NCBI GenBank assembly: GCA_905250075.1
Contig: CAJNOP010000015.1
Span: forward strand, 2,657,340-2,721,339
Direction of reading: 5' to 3'
From: Rotaria sp. Silwood1
Taxonomy: Eukaryota; Rotifera; Eurotatoria; Philodinida; Philodinidae
Length of the DNA stretch: 64,000 nt
In this document: one piece after another, positions 26,371 through 38,565 of the stretch
How positions within the stretch are numbered: position 1 is the first letter of the stretch
Layout: each line of letters starts with the position of its first letter
The notes under the pieces: model-generated
What the model was told of the DNA's origin: nothing
The model's input: only the letters and a program-made list of their open reading frames with translations
Databases searched by the model: none
Program-made: the position numbers and the translations under genes

Positions 26371-26380
26371 CTGAAATACA
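26371..26380 (-). promoter_or_regulatory. Acceptor-like site abutting the DPH2 ATG
   Basis: Minus strand reads TGTATTTCAG|ATG. Between the cyclin T stop and this site are repeated AATAAA units (about 26608-26624) and a long A tract. It could be a spliced-leader acceptor for a downstream operon gene, or the end of a UTR intron. Confidence 0.45.
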
Positions 26381-26624
26381 TATTGAATAAGGAATAGACT
26401 TACATTTTTTTTTTTTTTTTTTTTATTTATTTATTTATTTGTTTGTTTTTTTATTGTCTGTTTTATTTGTTTCATATACAAAAAAAGAAAATCATGAGCT
26501 ATCTACGAATGATTTGAACAAAGACAAAACAAGAAGAATAATGAATTTTACGGCAAAGAAAAATTTTAATGTTTGTCTTTGATCTGACTTTTACAATAAA
26601 AAGAAAAAAAAAATATTTATTTAT

Positions 26625-29600
26625 TTATTTATTATTCCATTGTTGAGATGATGATGATGATGATGAGGATGAAGTCGATGGTCGAGGCCGTTTATTAGCA
26701 TTATTAGGATCATAAGCTGGATCATAAGGACGTTTTTCACCACCACCAAGATGCATTAATGATGGTGGATGATTATGACCATATGGTGGTTGTTGAGGAT
26801 AAGGATTTGATGGTGGTGGAACATTATTATAATGACTACTACGTTGTTGTGAACCATAGGGTGGTCGATTTGATGAAGATGATGATGCTGTTGGTGGTGG
26901 TAATGGTGGAGGAGGATGATCATATGGTTGAGAAGGTGGTGGAGGTTTACGATCAACATCTAAATGAACAAATAAAGAAAAATACTATTAGTAAAATTCC
27001 TACGGGATTAAAATTTGAAATACAATGTAATTGTTACTGCTAATCATAGAAAGTTTGTTTTATTCTATCTATTTCGAATCATTATTATTTTATTTAATCT
27101 TCGAAAATGCAATACAGAAGTGGTTCATATATATGATAACAGGATGTTATTCGCATACGGTCAGTAGAGTTCATCATATCCAAAGTTTTCGGATTCATAG
27201 TTTGATCCTGTCAATGAAATTTTCCAATCGAAATCGCGTATTCATCTCGAGGATACAAGATATTTTTTGTTCGATTCTTCGTATTCAGTGACTAGCACAT
27301 CCTACACATTTCTCAGACTAGTATAGTCCATTGAATTCAAAGTTTCTAGAAAATTAATAGATCTGAGGCTAAGTCAACGTACTCTATCTGTCACGGACTC
27401 CGATGATTCCTGACTAACGTCTATGACCGAGTGGGAGTAGTTTTGAATCTTTAGATCGTGTTTCAAAAGAAAATAATTAAAACCGTAAAATTGAATATTT
27501 ACTATGTTGAGTAGGTGGAAGTGGTGGTGGTTGTGACGAACGATTTGGATGTGGTTGTTGTTGTTGTTGTTGTGGTGGTGGTAGTGATCCAGGACGTGCT
27601 TGTTGTGGTGGATAACGAGAATGTTGATTATAAATATTATTTGTTTGATGCTGAGTTTGATAATGAGAAGATGTTGGATGTTGAAATGATGGAGGCCGAG
27701 ATGATGATGATGATGACGATGGATTATGTGGTGGCATTGGTGGACGATTTGATGATGAAAATGATGGAGCTGCTGTTGGTTCTCGCTTTATAGGCATAGA
27801 TGATGATTGAGATTGAGAAGGAGGAAGTTGTGGCTGTGATGGTGGTTGAATAGGTCGATTTGTTTGTAATGATGTTTGATTTTGTCGATGTTCAATTCTA
27901 TCACGAGTAGCACCTTGTGGTACAACACTGTCACTTATATCTGTTACACGTGGTAGAACATTACTTGCTGATGGATGATGCTGAGATGATGATGATGATG
28001 ATGATGTACCATCATTTGATGTTGATTGTGGCTATTGTAAAAAGAAAAATTAATTTAAAGAAAAAAACAAAATAAAACAAACTCTTTCGTTTTGATATAC
28101 AAGTTTTCGTTTGATTTTATCTGGACATTTTTCATATATAGCAAGAAATTCATCAGCAAGATCTGAAAAAAATAAAAATAATTATTTTTGTTTTTTTTTT
28201 CTATATTTATTGAAATAATTATTTTATTTACCTCCAAGTTGTTTTTCAGTAAATGATTCATTAACAAGATGAAACCAACGTTTATTTGATGTATTTTCTG
28301 TTGTTGTACTATCAGATCCATTTCTAGGTGTTGTTATTGGTGCTGGTGAAGGAATCTATATAATAATATATTTATTAATAATTTTTTTTTTTTCTTTTGA
28401 AATAGATAAATATTATTTTTATATTTACTTCAATTTTAAGCCAAGCAGCAGCCAAATGTATACAAAAACATGCAATAAGATCAGGTGGATATTTGACACA
28501 AAATGATGTGAGTAAAATACTAGAAGAAAGGATTAGGTGAATATGTGTGTTTGTTCACAACAAAATCACCACCTTTTTGTTGCTAAATAATAAGCCGTCT
28601 GAGCAAGTTCACGAGGTGCTAAAAACAAAAAAATTAATATTAATATTTTCATCATATATATAAATTTATAATTAGTCTTACTTTTTTCTGGTAACGACTG
28701 TATTTGACCTAGAAATAGATTACAAACATTTAATGATAAAAACTATTAGATTACATGAATTTCGATTCGATAGGAAATTTTAGCCGACATCATTCCATTT
28801 TTTAAGAGATTCTTGTATGATCTCAAGTTTTTTTTAATACAATAGTTTTTTTGAATTTTATCTTAAAACTACCTTCACTTACATATTTAAGAATTTTTCG
28901 ATTTCGCACTTCCGACCTTTGAACTTTTCAAAAACTCAATGATTTTTCAAAGGTATTGCGCAATACAAAAATTTATTAAAACGCTCCTATCTCCGAAATA
29001 CGAAAGCTAAAAATTTTTAAATTTTGTAGTGAAGCTAGTTTCAGAATAAAATCCAACAAGATAATTCTACGGAAAAATCTGAAGCTCTCGATAGGAATCT
29101 CTTGCAAACAGACATATTAAAAGTTCAATAATTTCGCTTTAGTTTACAAGAAAGTTCCCCACCGTGATGCATCGCTCATGCTCTAGCTTCTGTTGAGACT
29201 AAAAAAAACCATAAAATTGATTCATAGCTCTTGGTCTTCATTCTTAAGTTCAAAACATATTACTTAATTTTTGCCCACTGAGAAGTCTAATACTAACTAG
29301 AACGCAGCGAATATTTCATTGAAAATGAGCGTTCGTTCCCGAAATAATAGGACTTTTTTTTAAAAAGTATATATTTTATTGAACAGCCGAAAAACGTCGA
29401 ATTTTTGAAAGTCCATTATCACTATTATGAAACGTTCGTTGTATTCTACTCAACATTAGACTTTTTAATGGATTAAAATGGCTCGAACTCATCGAATCCA
29501 AAAATTTTAGATTCAATACGATTAACTGATTTCACTGAGAGAATCAAAATACGAATTCTAGCGAAGATTCATAGGCATGTAATCACTCAATAATTTTTCT

Positions 29601-30525
29601 AGTCTCAAAAATAGTTAAATAATAAAGTGAAATCTCACTTCAAAAGCGGCTTATCACCTTACAAGATGCTCTCATTATTAAAAAACCTAAATCCTTTTTA
29701 AGTTATTATTAGAAGCCTTCGAGTTAATTGAAAATTTTTTTCACTATCGAAAAAATATTTACTTCCAAGTGCTTGAATTGTTTTAATAATAATTGAATGT
29801 GGATGATCAACCATTAATGAAAATCCTATAAAGAAAAAAACAAAAAGAATATATATATATATATTTTTTTTGAAATTTGTTTGAATAGTTGATATTTACC
29901 CAATGTTGAAAGGAGAATATTTTCATGTAAAACAATATCATCAGCATATTGTTCAATCATCTAAACATAGTTCCTTTTTTTTTTTGTTTATTTCATTTAA
30001 TTAATATTACTTCTTTTGTAAGTTCTTCAGTTTTCTTTTTTCGTAATACTTTTCCTGTATTCTCAATAACATCCCGTAATGTACGAGGAAATTCTTCGAC
30101 TTTACATGCAAGAAACAATGAAGCCGCACATATTCTCTAATAAAAATAAAATAAAACATGTATTGATTAAATTATAGTTTTTGTTTTCAATTTACTTGAC
30201 GTGTAAATCGTTGAAATGAATTAATCATATAAAAACGATGCATATAAACAACAGCTGTATTAATACAATAATGTGGTCTTAAAAAAAACAATAAAACAAA
30301 ATAAATAAATTTTTCTTAATAATAATAAGATACATACACTTTAAGATTGGTACCTAATTCATATATAAAAACAGCTGCTTGTTGTCTTAAAGCTAATTCT
30401 TCTTCAGGTGATATTCCATTTCGATTAGATGGTGTTGAAGTAAATTTATCGGCTGAAAATATCCAATTAAATCTTGCTTTTGGTAAAGCTGGACCGGATG
30501 ATATATTCGTTGATGTTGTTTGCAT
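26625..30525 (-). CDS. CCNT: Cyclin T-like (P-TEFb subunit)
   Basis: Twelve exons (minus): 30525-30338, 30277-30196, 30136-30011, 29960-29900, 29825-29763, 28708-28682, 28618-28573, 28519-28429, 28355-28232, 28162-28083, 28031-27503 and 26959-26625; phases agree, 583 aa. Cyclin T activates CDK9, and the pair releases paused RNA polymerase II. Two cyclin boxes are visible: FSADKFTSTPSNRNGI, ALRQQAAVFIYELG, INTAVVYMHRFYMI, AASLFLACKVEE, ILLSTLGFSLMVDHPH and DLIACFCIHLAAAWLKI. The C-terminal half is Pro/Gln/Ser/His-rich and disordered, ending NKRPRPST then a Ser run and QQWNNK. Exon 6 is only 27 nt. Intron 5 is about 1.05 kb. Cyclin K also has a Pro-rich tail, but the box residues are closer to cyclin T. 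It is followed by DPH2 on the same strand. Confidence 0.9.
28709..29762 (-). other. Cyclin T intron 5 (1.05 kb)
   Basis: Long intron containing a perfect 14-bp palindrome GTATTGCGCAATAC at 28953-28966 and phrases such as CTATCTCCGAAATACGAAAG, reminiscent of old foldback elements. No coding sequence was seen. Confidence 0.45.
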
Positions 30526-32282
30526 TTTAATTGTTTAACAAACTTGATGAATAAAGAAAGAATGTCTATAGAGCAAAAGAATCATTGGGAAAGAATATGA
30601 ATCAGATCATTTATAGAAGAAGCAACAATCAATTTGTTTTAAAACATTGATTGTAGCGAAAAATTCTTTGTTTTAGAGGATCAATAATAAATATATAAAT
30701 ATGGTCGAAAAGATTTTTTATTCGTTATAATTGAAACAAATCGAATATAAGAGAAGATTTACATTCATTCATTTATTTGACAGATATTACAAAATAATTA
30801 TTCATGTTATTCGAATGAATGATGTATAGATTGGATTTTTAAAATTACTCAATAAAATTCGTCTATTACATTTAGATGAAAATTGTCTATTCATATTAGA
30901 CAAAAAAAAAACATGTAAAATGAATTTTCAAAGAATCGAAAAAAAGAAGTCTTTTGTCATTTTTGCTAATTGTCAATCAAAAAAATTTCAATAGTTGATA
31001 AAAAACAAATATTCATATTAAGACTAATGAAATCATTAAAAGTAATAGAAATCAAAAGTTAGGTTTTAGCTAAAATAACTAATAATATCAAAACAATCGA
31101 ATAACACAAAAAGTACGTTCTATATTTACTATTTTCAATATTCTAGAACGATTAGATTGTTATTCGAAACTAGGATCAATATTTTAACCAGCGAAGGAGT
31201 AATAGTGTGCATTCAAGCGAACATTAGGTGACAAAAAGGAAGTCACTCTGTCATTGATTCACATATGATAAATACATTTTGAGATATGCTACACATCTAA
31301 TAGCGTATTTTATTTTTTGTCAGAAGTATTAAGTAGAGTGAAGGAGCTGTAATTCATAAATTAGCTTGGAAATATTCATCTTGACGAGAAAATCAATTTT
31401 TGGACAAAATTAAACTATATGGTAGGTATGCTCAGTAGATATTCGGAAGGTGCATACCATCTGATATCTCTCATTGAAGAAATATTTTAATTCAAACGTA
31501 TAGTTTTTGAGAAAAAAAAAATTTGTTTCTGAAATGATTTTCAAGATACTCAAGCACAGTAAAGTGAACACACGCTAATCCTAATGCGTTCAAACTGTCA
31601 AAGGATTTTATTTTGTATCCTCTCTGATTTTTAGTTAGTATAAATGCTCTAGAATTATAAAGCGGATTTTTCACAAAGCCTTAGATTTTCTATTAAGCGT
31701 CTTTTTTTTTCCGACTCTAGAACATTTCGATTAAACATTAATGATATATTTGAAAGTTGTACACGAAACTACATCGGATGATATATGGCATAAGACATTT
31801 TCTAATCAAAAAAATTTCCTGGAAAAAAAATGTAGGCAAGTGTTTTCCTGTCAGGGATTTTTTGTCAAATCTGTTTCTTTCTTCAAAATAATTTTATGAG
31901 TGATTTACAATTAACGATATCTCTTTGTGAAAATCTCCAATTACTATACAGAAAATACACATTGTGAGAGACAGTGGCTCTTTGAATGTCAGGTTGGTTG
32001 TTCTGTGTGTCTGTGGCTCCGAAAAATACTTGTTTGTCTTTTGGAAGAAAAAAATCTAGATAAAACATTCATTAGGATTTTTACGATGAACATACAGAGT
32101 TTTATCATAATATCATATATTTATAATAATTTTGTTAGATTAACTGCTATATATGTAGTTTGTAGAAAATAATATAATTAGCGAATTATAACATGAATGC
32201 TTTTTAAATTATTGAAGAAAATTTTAATTGTAAAGTGTTTCATTGATTTTTATGAATTCAGATGAATTATTTAAAAGTCTTG
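30526..32282. other. Intergenic upstream of cyclin T
   Basis: AT-rich, presumably including the cyclin T promoter. Short open frames here (about 60-80 codons) lack similarity and the codon pattern of real exons. Nothing else was recognised. Confidence 0.5.
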
Positions 32283-32901
32283 CAAGGAAACTTCTCCAAG
32301 TGTTAATCGCCGATCGAGCTCATATTTTACTCATAAGTTAGACTTGATGAGACTAGCAGAAGCCTAGAAGGATTCGTCCCTATACGCTGTCCTTTCGGAG
32401 TTACGATCGTTTTATTGGTTTTTCGACCTCTGGCCATGATATTTATAGAGAAGCCCAACAATGGAATTTTGACCTGAAATTTTGTCTATAAACAGGTCTC
32501 ATGATTACTAGAATGTTTTAAAAGTTGCAGCTAAAATGAATGTTTCTTTCTCAAGATATTGAATTTTCAAGGAATGATCGTATTTCAAAGGCAAAGTCAA
32601 AAAATCGAGCTTCTTGGAAACTCAATATCTTGAGAAAGAAACGTTCATTTTAGCTGAAACTGTTAAGACATTCTAGTGACCATGAAAACTGTTTATGGAC
32701 AAAATTTCAGGTCAAAATTATGTTGTTGGGCTTCTCTATAAATACCATTGTCAGAGGTCGAAAAACTAGTAAAATGGTCGTAGTTCCGAAAGGATAGGGT
32801 ATGGGAACGAATCTTTCCAGGCTTTTGCTAGTCTCATCGAATCTTACTTATGGGCAAAATATGAGCTCGATCGGCGATTAACACTTGGAGAAGTTCCCTC
32901 G
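32283..32901. mobile_element. Foldback (MITE-like) element, copy 2
   Basis: Same element as 20408-21011, close in sequence by eye over its full length (619 bp), with both inverted arms intact. The right flank is TTA (32902-32904) and the left flank TTG (32280-32282), a TTA duplication with one change. This copy has the better-matched arms: CTTCTCCAAGTGTTAATCGC at the left recurs, inverted, at the right. It looks like the younger insertion. Confidence 0.87.
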
Positions 32902-35900
32902 TTAGAAAGTTCGACAGTATAATATAGAAAAATGCTTGTAAAAATAAAGTACATTTCCCGCAAGACTTTTTAATTTTTGATGAATAGATGTTAAAATTTC
33001 TCGTTATTAGCAGCTTTTTCTTTGCTCTATTCATGTTGCAGATATATTATAGAACTTTTAGAAAATATTACGTTTGACTGCAATTATCTAAAGCAAAATA
33101 TATATCTATATTTTGCGAGTAAACAAACAGTCGGACTCAAATTTTTACCATATCGAGATTATCAAAACTGATGGAATTCATATTCGAGGAAATAATTTCA
33201 AAAGTAGATCTCTAGAAGTTTCTCAAGAACATTTTCTCCGGTTGATGCCTCTAGTATTTTATTAATTAAAAACTAATATATTGATATTTTTGAAAACACC
33301 TACGAAACTTTGTCACAGATATCTTCAGAAGAAAGTTCAATCTGATCGGACAAAGTAAGACCAGGATTGTAAGGGGGCTCAATCGTTTTTTGAAGATCTA
33401 CATTTTATATTTTTTCTCGAACATGTGTCTCATAGTATTAAATAATCTAGCTGTGGTAAAAATTGGAATACGAACGGTTGTACTCTGATGCAAAACTAGA
33501 AGTAGATCAAAAGTGGAAAGATACTCCTAAATTTTTTTACTAAGCTCTACTGATAACAATCATCATCAAAAACATACATCATCATAATGGCAAATCTTGG
33601 ATTGTTCTCGTTTTATAAGAGTTCTGTGTTGATGAAACTGAACAGAGTCAATAGTAATAACAATATATTGATCTTTCTTTGCTAGTTGTAGTTGTTTTAT
33701 AGCCATTCTGATACATACGAGATGAATCGAAATAGTTGCAACAACGGTATATCTTGGCACAGATCAATCATAAAATCTTGAATTTCATTAATGAAAGATG
33801 CATCGTTGAATTCTCCACAAACTCCTATTTATTATAGTGTGAAATAAAGAAGTTAAACACTGTTGTAGACTATCTTGTATGATTGTATGAACCACATCTA
33901 CCTTCTCTACGCCTAGTTTTCAAGAATTCTTTTTTTCTCATACGAACATATTTTTAGTTTTTGGAAGAGATCTGCTACTGGATAAGTCTTGAAAATCTCT
34001 ATTAATTGTGCATATATACTAAATTTTCTAACATTGATTATTTTTTTTTTTGATTTGATAGCATTTTCTGCTACGTCATTTTTTTTATACAATGGCAATA
34101 TTTTCGACGTGGATTATTTATTTTTGTTTTTTTTTAATAGAAGCATCATGGAAGTCTTACATGTAACAAAAATGCGTTTATTTTTTCATCATTTTTTGAA
34201 ATTGGATTTTTCTTTTTACTGGGAATTGAAAATAATACATTATATTAAATGCTTCCACCAGAATAAGACCGTGAATCCTATTTAAATATAAAAAATAATC
34301 TCTGTTTTTATCGGTTGCGTATAACTTGGAAAAGAAACCTGAAACAACATAATTAAAGGTTATAAGAACATTATATCCTCAGCTAAAGTCTCACTCTTAG
34401 TCTTGTTACAACTTACTAGAATAAAACAATGAGATTTTTGAGTTCTAGTACTATAGAGAATTCAATGACACATGTTTTTAAAAAAGACAAGAGTTTATTA
34501 TCGATCTACTCTGAAAATTTCCAAAAGAATACGTCTATTAAAATTAGCGACGAAATTTAGCTTTGAAAGGATATCCTTATCTTAATTAAAAACTCTTAGA
34601 ATATTTCAAAAATGATTAAATCTATATACTATTAAAAATGAAAAATCCTTTTATTTCACTAGACAAGTAATACCTGATTCTTCTGACAAAATTATCTCAA
34701 TTTGAGAAAAAATCTTTATCGTTTTTTTAGTCTCATTAAAACCTAATAATGTAATTTACAAAAAGCCGTTAAAGAAAAATGATTTTTTTAACATCTATGA
34801 TTAAATCAATGTATATATCATTACTATATTTGACGACTCTCCATGTAGAATATATGTGCATAGAACAATAGTACTAAGAAATCGTTATAGACTTGTGCAA
34901 TAGTTTCTATTTATGCATCGTTCACTGTTGTCAGTATTGTTTATTTTTTTGCATCATTTACGCGTCGACTACATATACGAGAACATTGCATATCAATACA
35001 GACAAAAGCCTTGTTTTTTTTTCTTATGTTTCTTTTTTATGCCTACATCCTGACATAAAAACTTCTAGTAGACAAACACAACAAGAAGTCGTGAAGAAAA
35101 GAAATAACTAATGAACAAAAATTAATATTTTTTTTTTTGTGCTGTCTAGGAAAGAAAAGATGAAATAACAGAATAAAAATACTGCTAAAGTCTGTTTTAT
35201 ATTTCTTCTTTTTTGTTCTCTGTCCCTCATTCATCATATTTAAAAGTACAAAAACAAGTAAATAATTTCAATATTCAACAATCATGCTTATTGTTTTTCT
35301 GTTTTTATTACATTCAACCTTCTTAATTTATAGGTTTATTCATTTTAACAGCCGAAAAAAAACACACACACACACACACACATCAAGGTTAGTTTCTTCT
35401 TATGGTATGAATTACAAATCAAACAAACATCATTTTATTCTATGACGAAAAAACAAAATATCAAAAAAAAATAATGACATCGTTAAAAATTGTTCGAAAT
35501 TATATTAACATTAGACATACACACTTACTATTCGAAGATATGGATTAAGGTAGTTACAATAATTAGTTCAATAAGAAAACTAGATTTCATTTCAAGCACA
35601 AAGTTTATACTCATACAAAATTCAACAACTATTTCCTTTCACATCTAAATATGTGACCTAGAGGATTGTTTTTTTTTTTCTGCAAATCAAAGATGTGAAC
35701 TATAGAAGAGATTAATGATTGTGCTAATTAAAAATTCTCGTCTCAGATACATATTAATAATGTAATTAACGAGAATGACATATATCCTGGAGTCAAAAGA
35801 TATTAGTTTATGATGCTTAAATTAAAGATTTTTTTTTTAGAGTATTCTAACTCTATGCATTTCTAGTTTAGAGTTACGATCGACTTTTCTTAAATTTTCT

Positions 35901-38565
35901 AGGAAATTTTAATTGTTGGAATTTGCTCTGTGTTGTTTTGTTATACTTTTGTCTAAAACACTATATGCACTTTAACATACGATTAAATTTCACCTTCAAT
36001 CTTCATATAAAAAAAAGCTATCTAAAGAATGTTAAAAATAAGCAAATAAAAAATAAAACGAACACAATGGATAGTAAGCATGAATTATTTGCTTTTTGAT
36101 AATATTCTCATAGCCACACTAAAAGATAGTAATCGTATATCATCAAACTCTTAGTTTTATTCAACATTTTCGGCTTATCAATACGTAAGTTATTAATCAT
36201 AATCAAGTATTTAATATGTCAAAGTATTTTTTTTTTATGGATATAAATATATATACAGTAAATATGTTTTTCTTTTTTAGAATAGTGAATTTTTGATAAT
36301 GTCTGTCTACATTCTTGTTTCAACAATCAATGAGCTTTTTTTTTTCTTGTCATTCTGTTTCTACTGAAATATTTGCTTTGTTTCTCTTCACTTTACATTA
36401 GGCTAGAGAACGACAAAAAAAAAATACTACGATAGTAATAGCAGCATACAAATAGTCGCTCGTTCTTTCGTATTTTTACTAGAAGGTCGTTAATGTGTAT
36501 GGGTGTCTGTGTGTGTGAAGAGAAAAAGATTGCGGTTACTTCTTTTTGTCGATCTGCGGTTTTTTTTTCTCGTAGTGCAATTTGTACTTATCAAGAAATT
36601 TTCTATTTGCATAAACAAGTTTTTCATCGAGTTAATATTCAATCACAATATTAGTTAAATTTATTATCGATATTATCTAAATTATTAATCAAGTTTAAAG
36701 CACTTACAAATTGTAATTTAGGTCATTTTCACAAAATATTTGTTCATTCAAATTTTCTTTTTTTTAGAATTTATTTTATTTAATTGATTATAATATATAA
36801 ACATCAAAGATATTATTTAGAAATACAAAAACACAAAAAAAAAAAAAAATTATTAAAAATAAAATTTCTCAAGAAAGTATTTTATGATAATTGATTGTAC
36901 TATATTTTTATTTCAATAAAAAAAAAACTCAAATAATAATAATATTAAAGCAAGCATGTAGATATAATTTAATCAATGAAATTATTTATTATTATTTAAG
37001 AATATGTTAGAAAATATATGAAAATTTTTTTATACATATATAAATTATATTGATAAATTAAATAAAATTATTAATGTTTAGTATTCTATCAGGTGAGTAA
37101 TTTAATAGAATTTTGTTAGAAAAATAATCTTTTTTCTTTTTTTAACTACTTAACAAAAATAAAAATTCAATTAATTTAATAGTTTCAAAATAAAAATAAA
37201 AAAATTCTTTTTTTTTTCTTTCATTCTTCTCAATTTTTGTTTTTCAAATGAAAATTACAGGTTTCATCCTTGACCAAGGATATACATCAAATCAGTAATT
37301 TCTTGATATAAAAAGAAAAAAAATATATCGAAGAACAAACAAAATTCAAATATACGCACATCTGATGCCAGGGACATAATTCAACACTGAAAATAGAAAA
37401 AGAGTCGTTTGAAGAAGTCATAGGTCTTTGATCGAGTAGCACTGCACTGATGATTATTGGAGGGAGGCAAGTGTCATGCTCCTGTTTGATTTAGAGATGT
37501 ACAGGGTAAGTTTTTGTCATGCTCTTTACCCTGACCGACATGCAAAGTTCTCTCAATGGTAAATCACTTTTGAGTTGGGACTATGCATATCACATAGATA
37601 CAAATATGTTTTGAGTGTCCGGAGGCAAGTTCGTGCCGTTAGTTTATTGCTGTAGAAATATTGCATTGAACGGTAGTTTCTCAATGAATGCCGTTGTAAC
37701 AGAAAAACTGATTTTCGAACATCAAAAATCTATTCTCATTAAAGCTTGTCCTTATGAAAAGATTCAAGTCAAGATTTGAAAATCATTTTTTTCTGAATCA
37801 CAGCATTCATTTAAAAAACTTTCGTACAAGTACAGTAACTCCCTAGTAATAAACTAAAGTCTCTATGTAGACAAATTTCGAAAGTAGAAACATGTTGCAT
37901 TTATCAATTAACTTCTCAAATTTTAGTCGAAAACGTTTATGAATTATACAATTCGAAATTTGAATCATAATTATAAATAATAACAAGTTTTATTGAATAT
38001 TGTTCTCCTCATTTAGAATTCTTTATCAATAGGAGATTAAATCCATATTGATGTATGACAACCATTTTTCTTTTTTGTATGTCATTTAAATCTATGATAA
38101 ATTTGATAGAAATCTAATAATCAGATACAAAACATTCTTTTTATTTTTTTCGATTATTTCAAAAATTTATTAAAGTAAAAGAACAAAACTTTCTATTGAC
38201 TTGATTTTTTTTCTTTCTTTTATGTTTTAGAATCTTGGAATAAAAAATTACATTACATATATTTAATCATTGAGAAAATTATCTAAACTAATTCAAGAAA
38301 TAATTTTTAAATTAATCTTCATAGAAATTTATTTACATAAACTAATTAGCAATTCAATCTTCTTTCTCATCAATTGATACTCACCATCGTCATTGTCCAC
38401 CATTATCTCAACCTCCGTCATCTCTTTCTTCAACGCCATCATCATTGTCCAATAAATTCTTAGTGTTCATTTTCTATTCGTTCACATTAATAAAAAAAAC
38501 AATTGTATCTAGATTTATATATCTACCAACAATAATAACATCTATTATCCTGTCAAATATAAAAT
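32902..38565. other. Intergenic and probable 5' UTR/promoter of KDM6
   Basis: No coding sequence. It includes a (CA)n at 35362-35382 followed by an AAG/GTTAGT donor-like site, another donor-like TATCAG/GTGAGT near 37090, and an acceptor-like TTTTAG near 38230. Untranslated first exons of the KDM6 gene may therefore lie here. Region 36400-36560 is less AT-rich and could be its promoter. Low confidence on each element. Confidence 0.35.
35362..35382. repeat. (CA)n microsatellite
   Basis: About ten CA units preceded by an A run. Confidence 0.85.

Noticed and set aside
26759-27043. Plus-strand open frame rich in Val/Asp/Met
   Set aside because: It is the antisense of the Pro/His/Ser-rich cyclin T exon; its composition is explained by the opposite strand.
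27515-27793. Plus-strand open frame with a long Val run
   Set aside because: Antisense shadow of the cyclin T poly-Gln/Ser/Pro exon.
36840-37091. Candidate first exon of KDM6 ending at a TATCAG/GTGAGT donor
   Set aside because: The donor is plausible, but no independent signal fixes an exon, so it is only mentioned under the intergenic entry.
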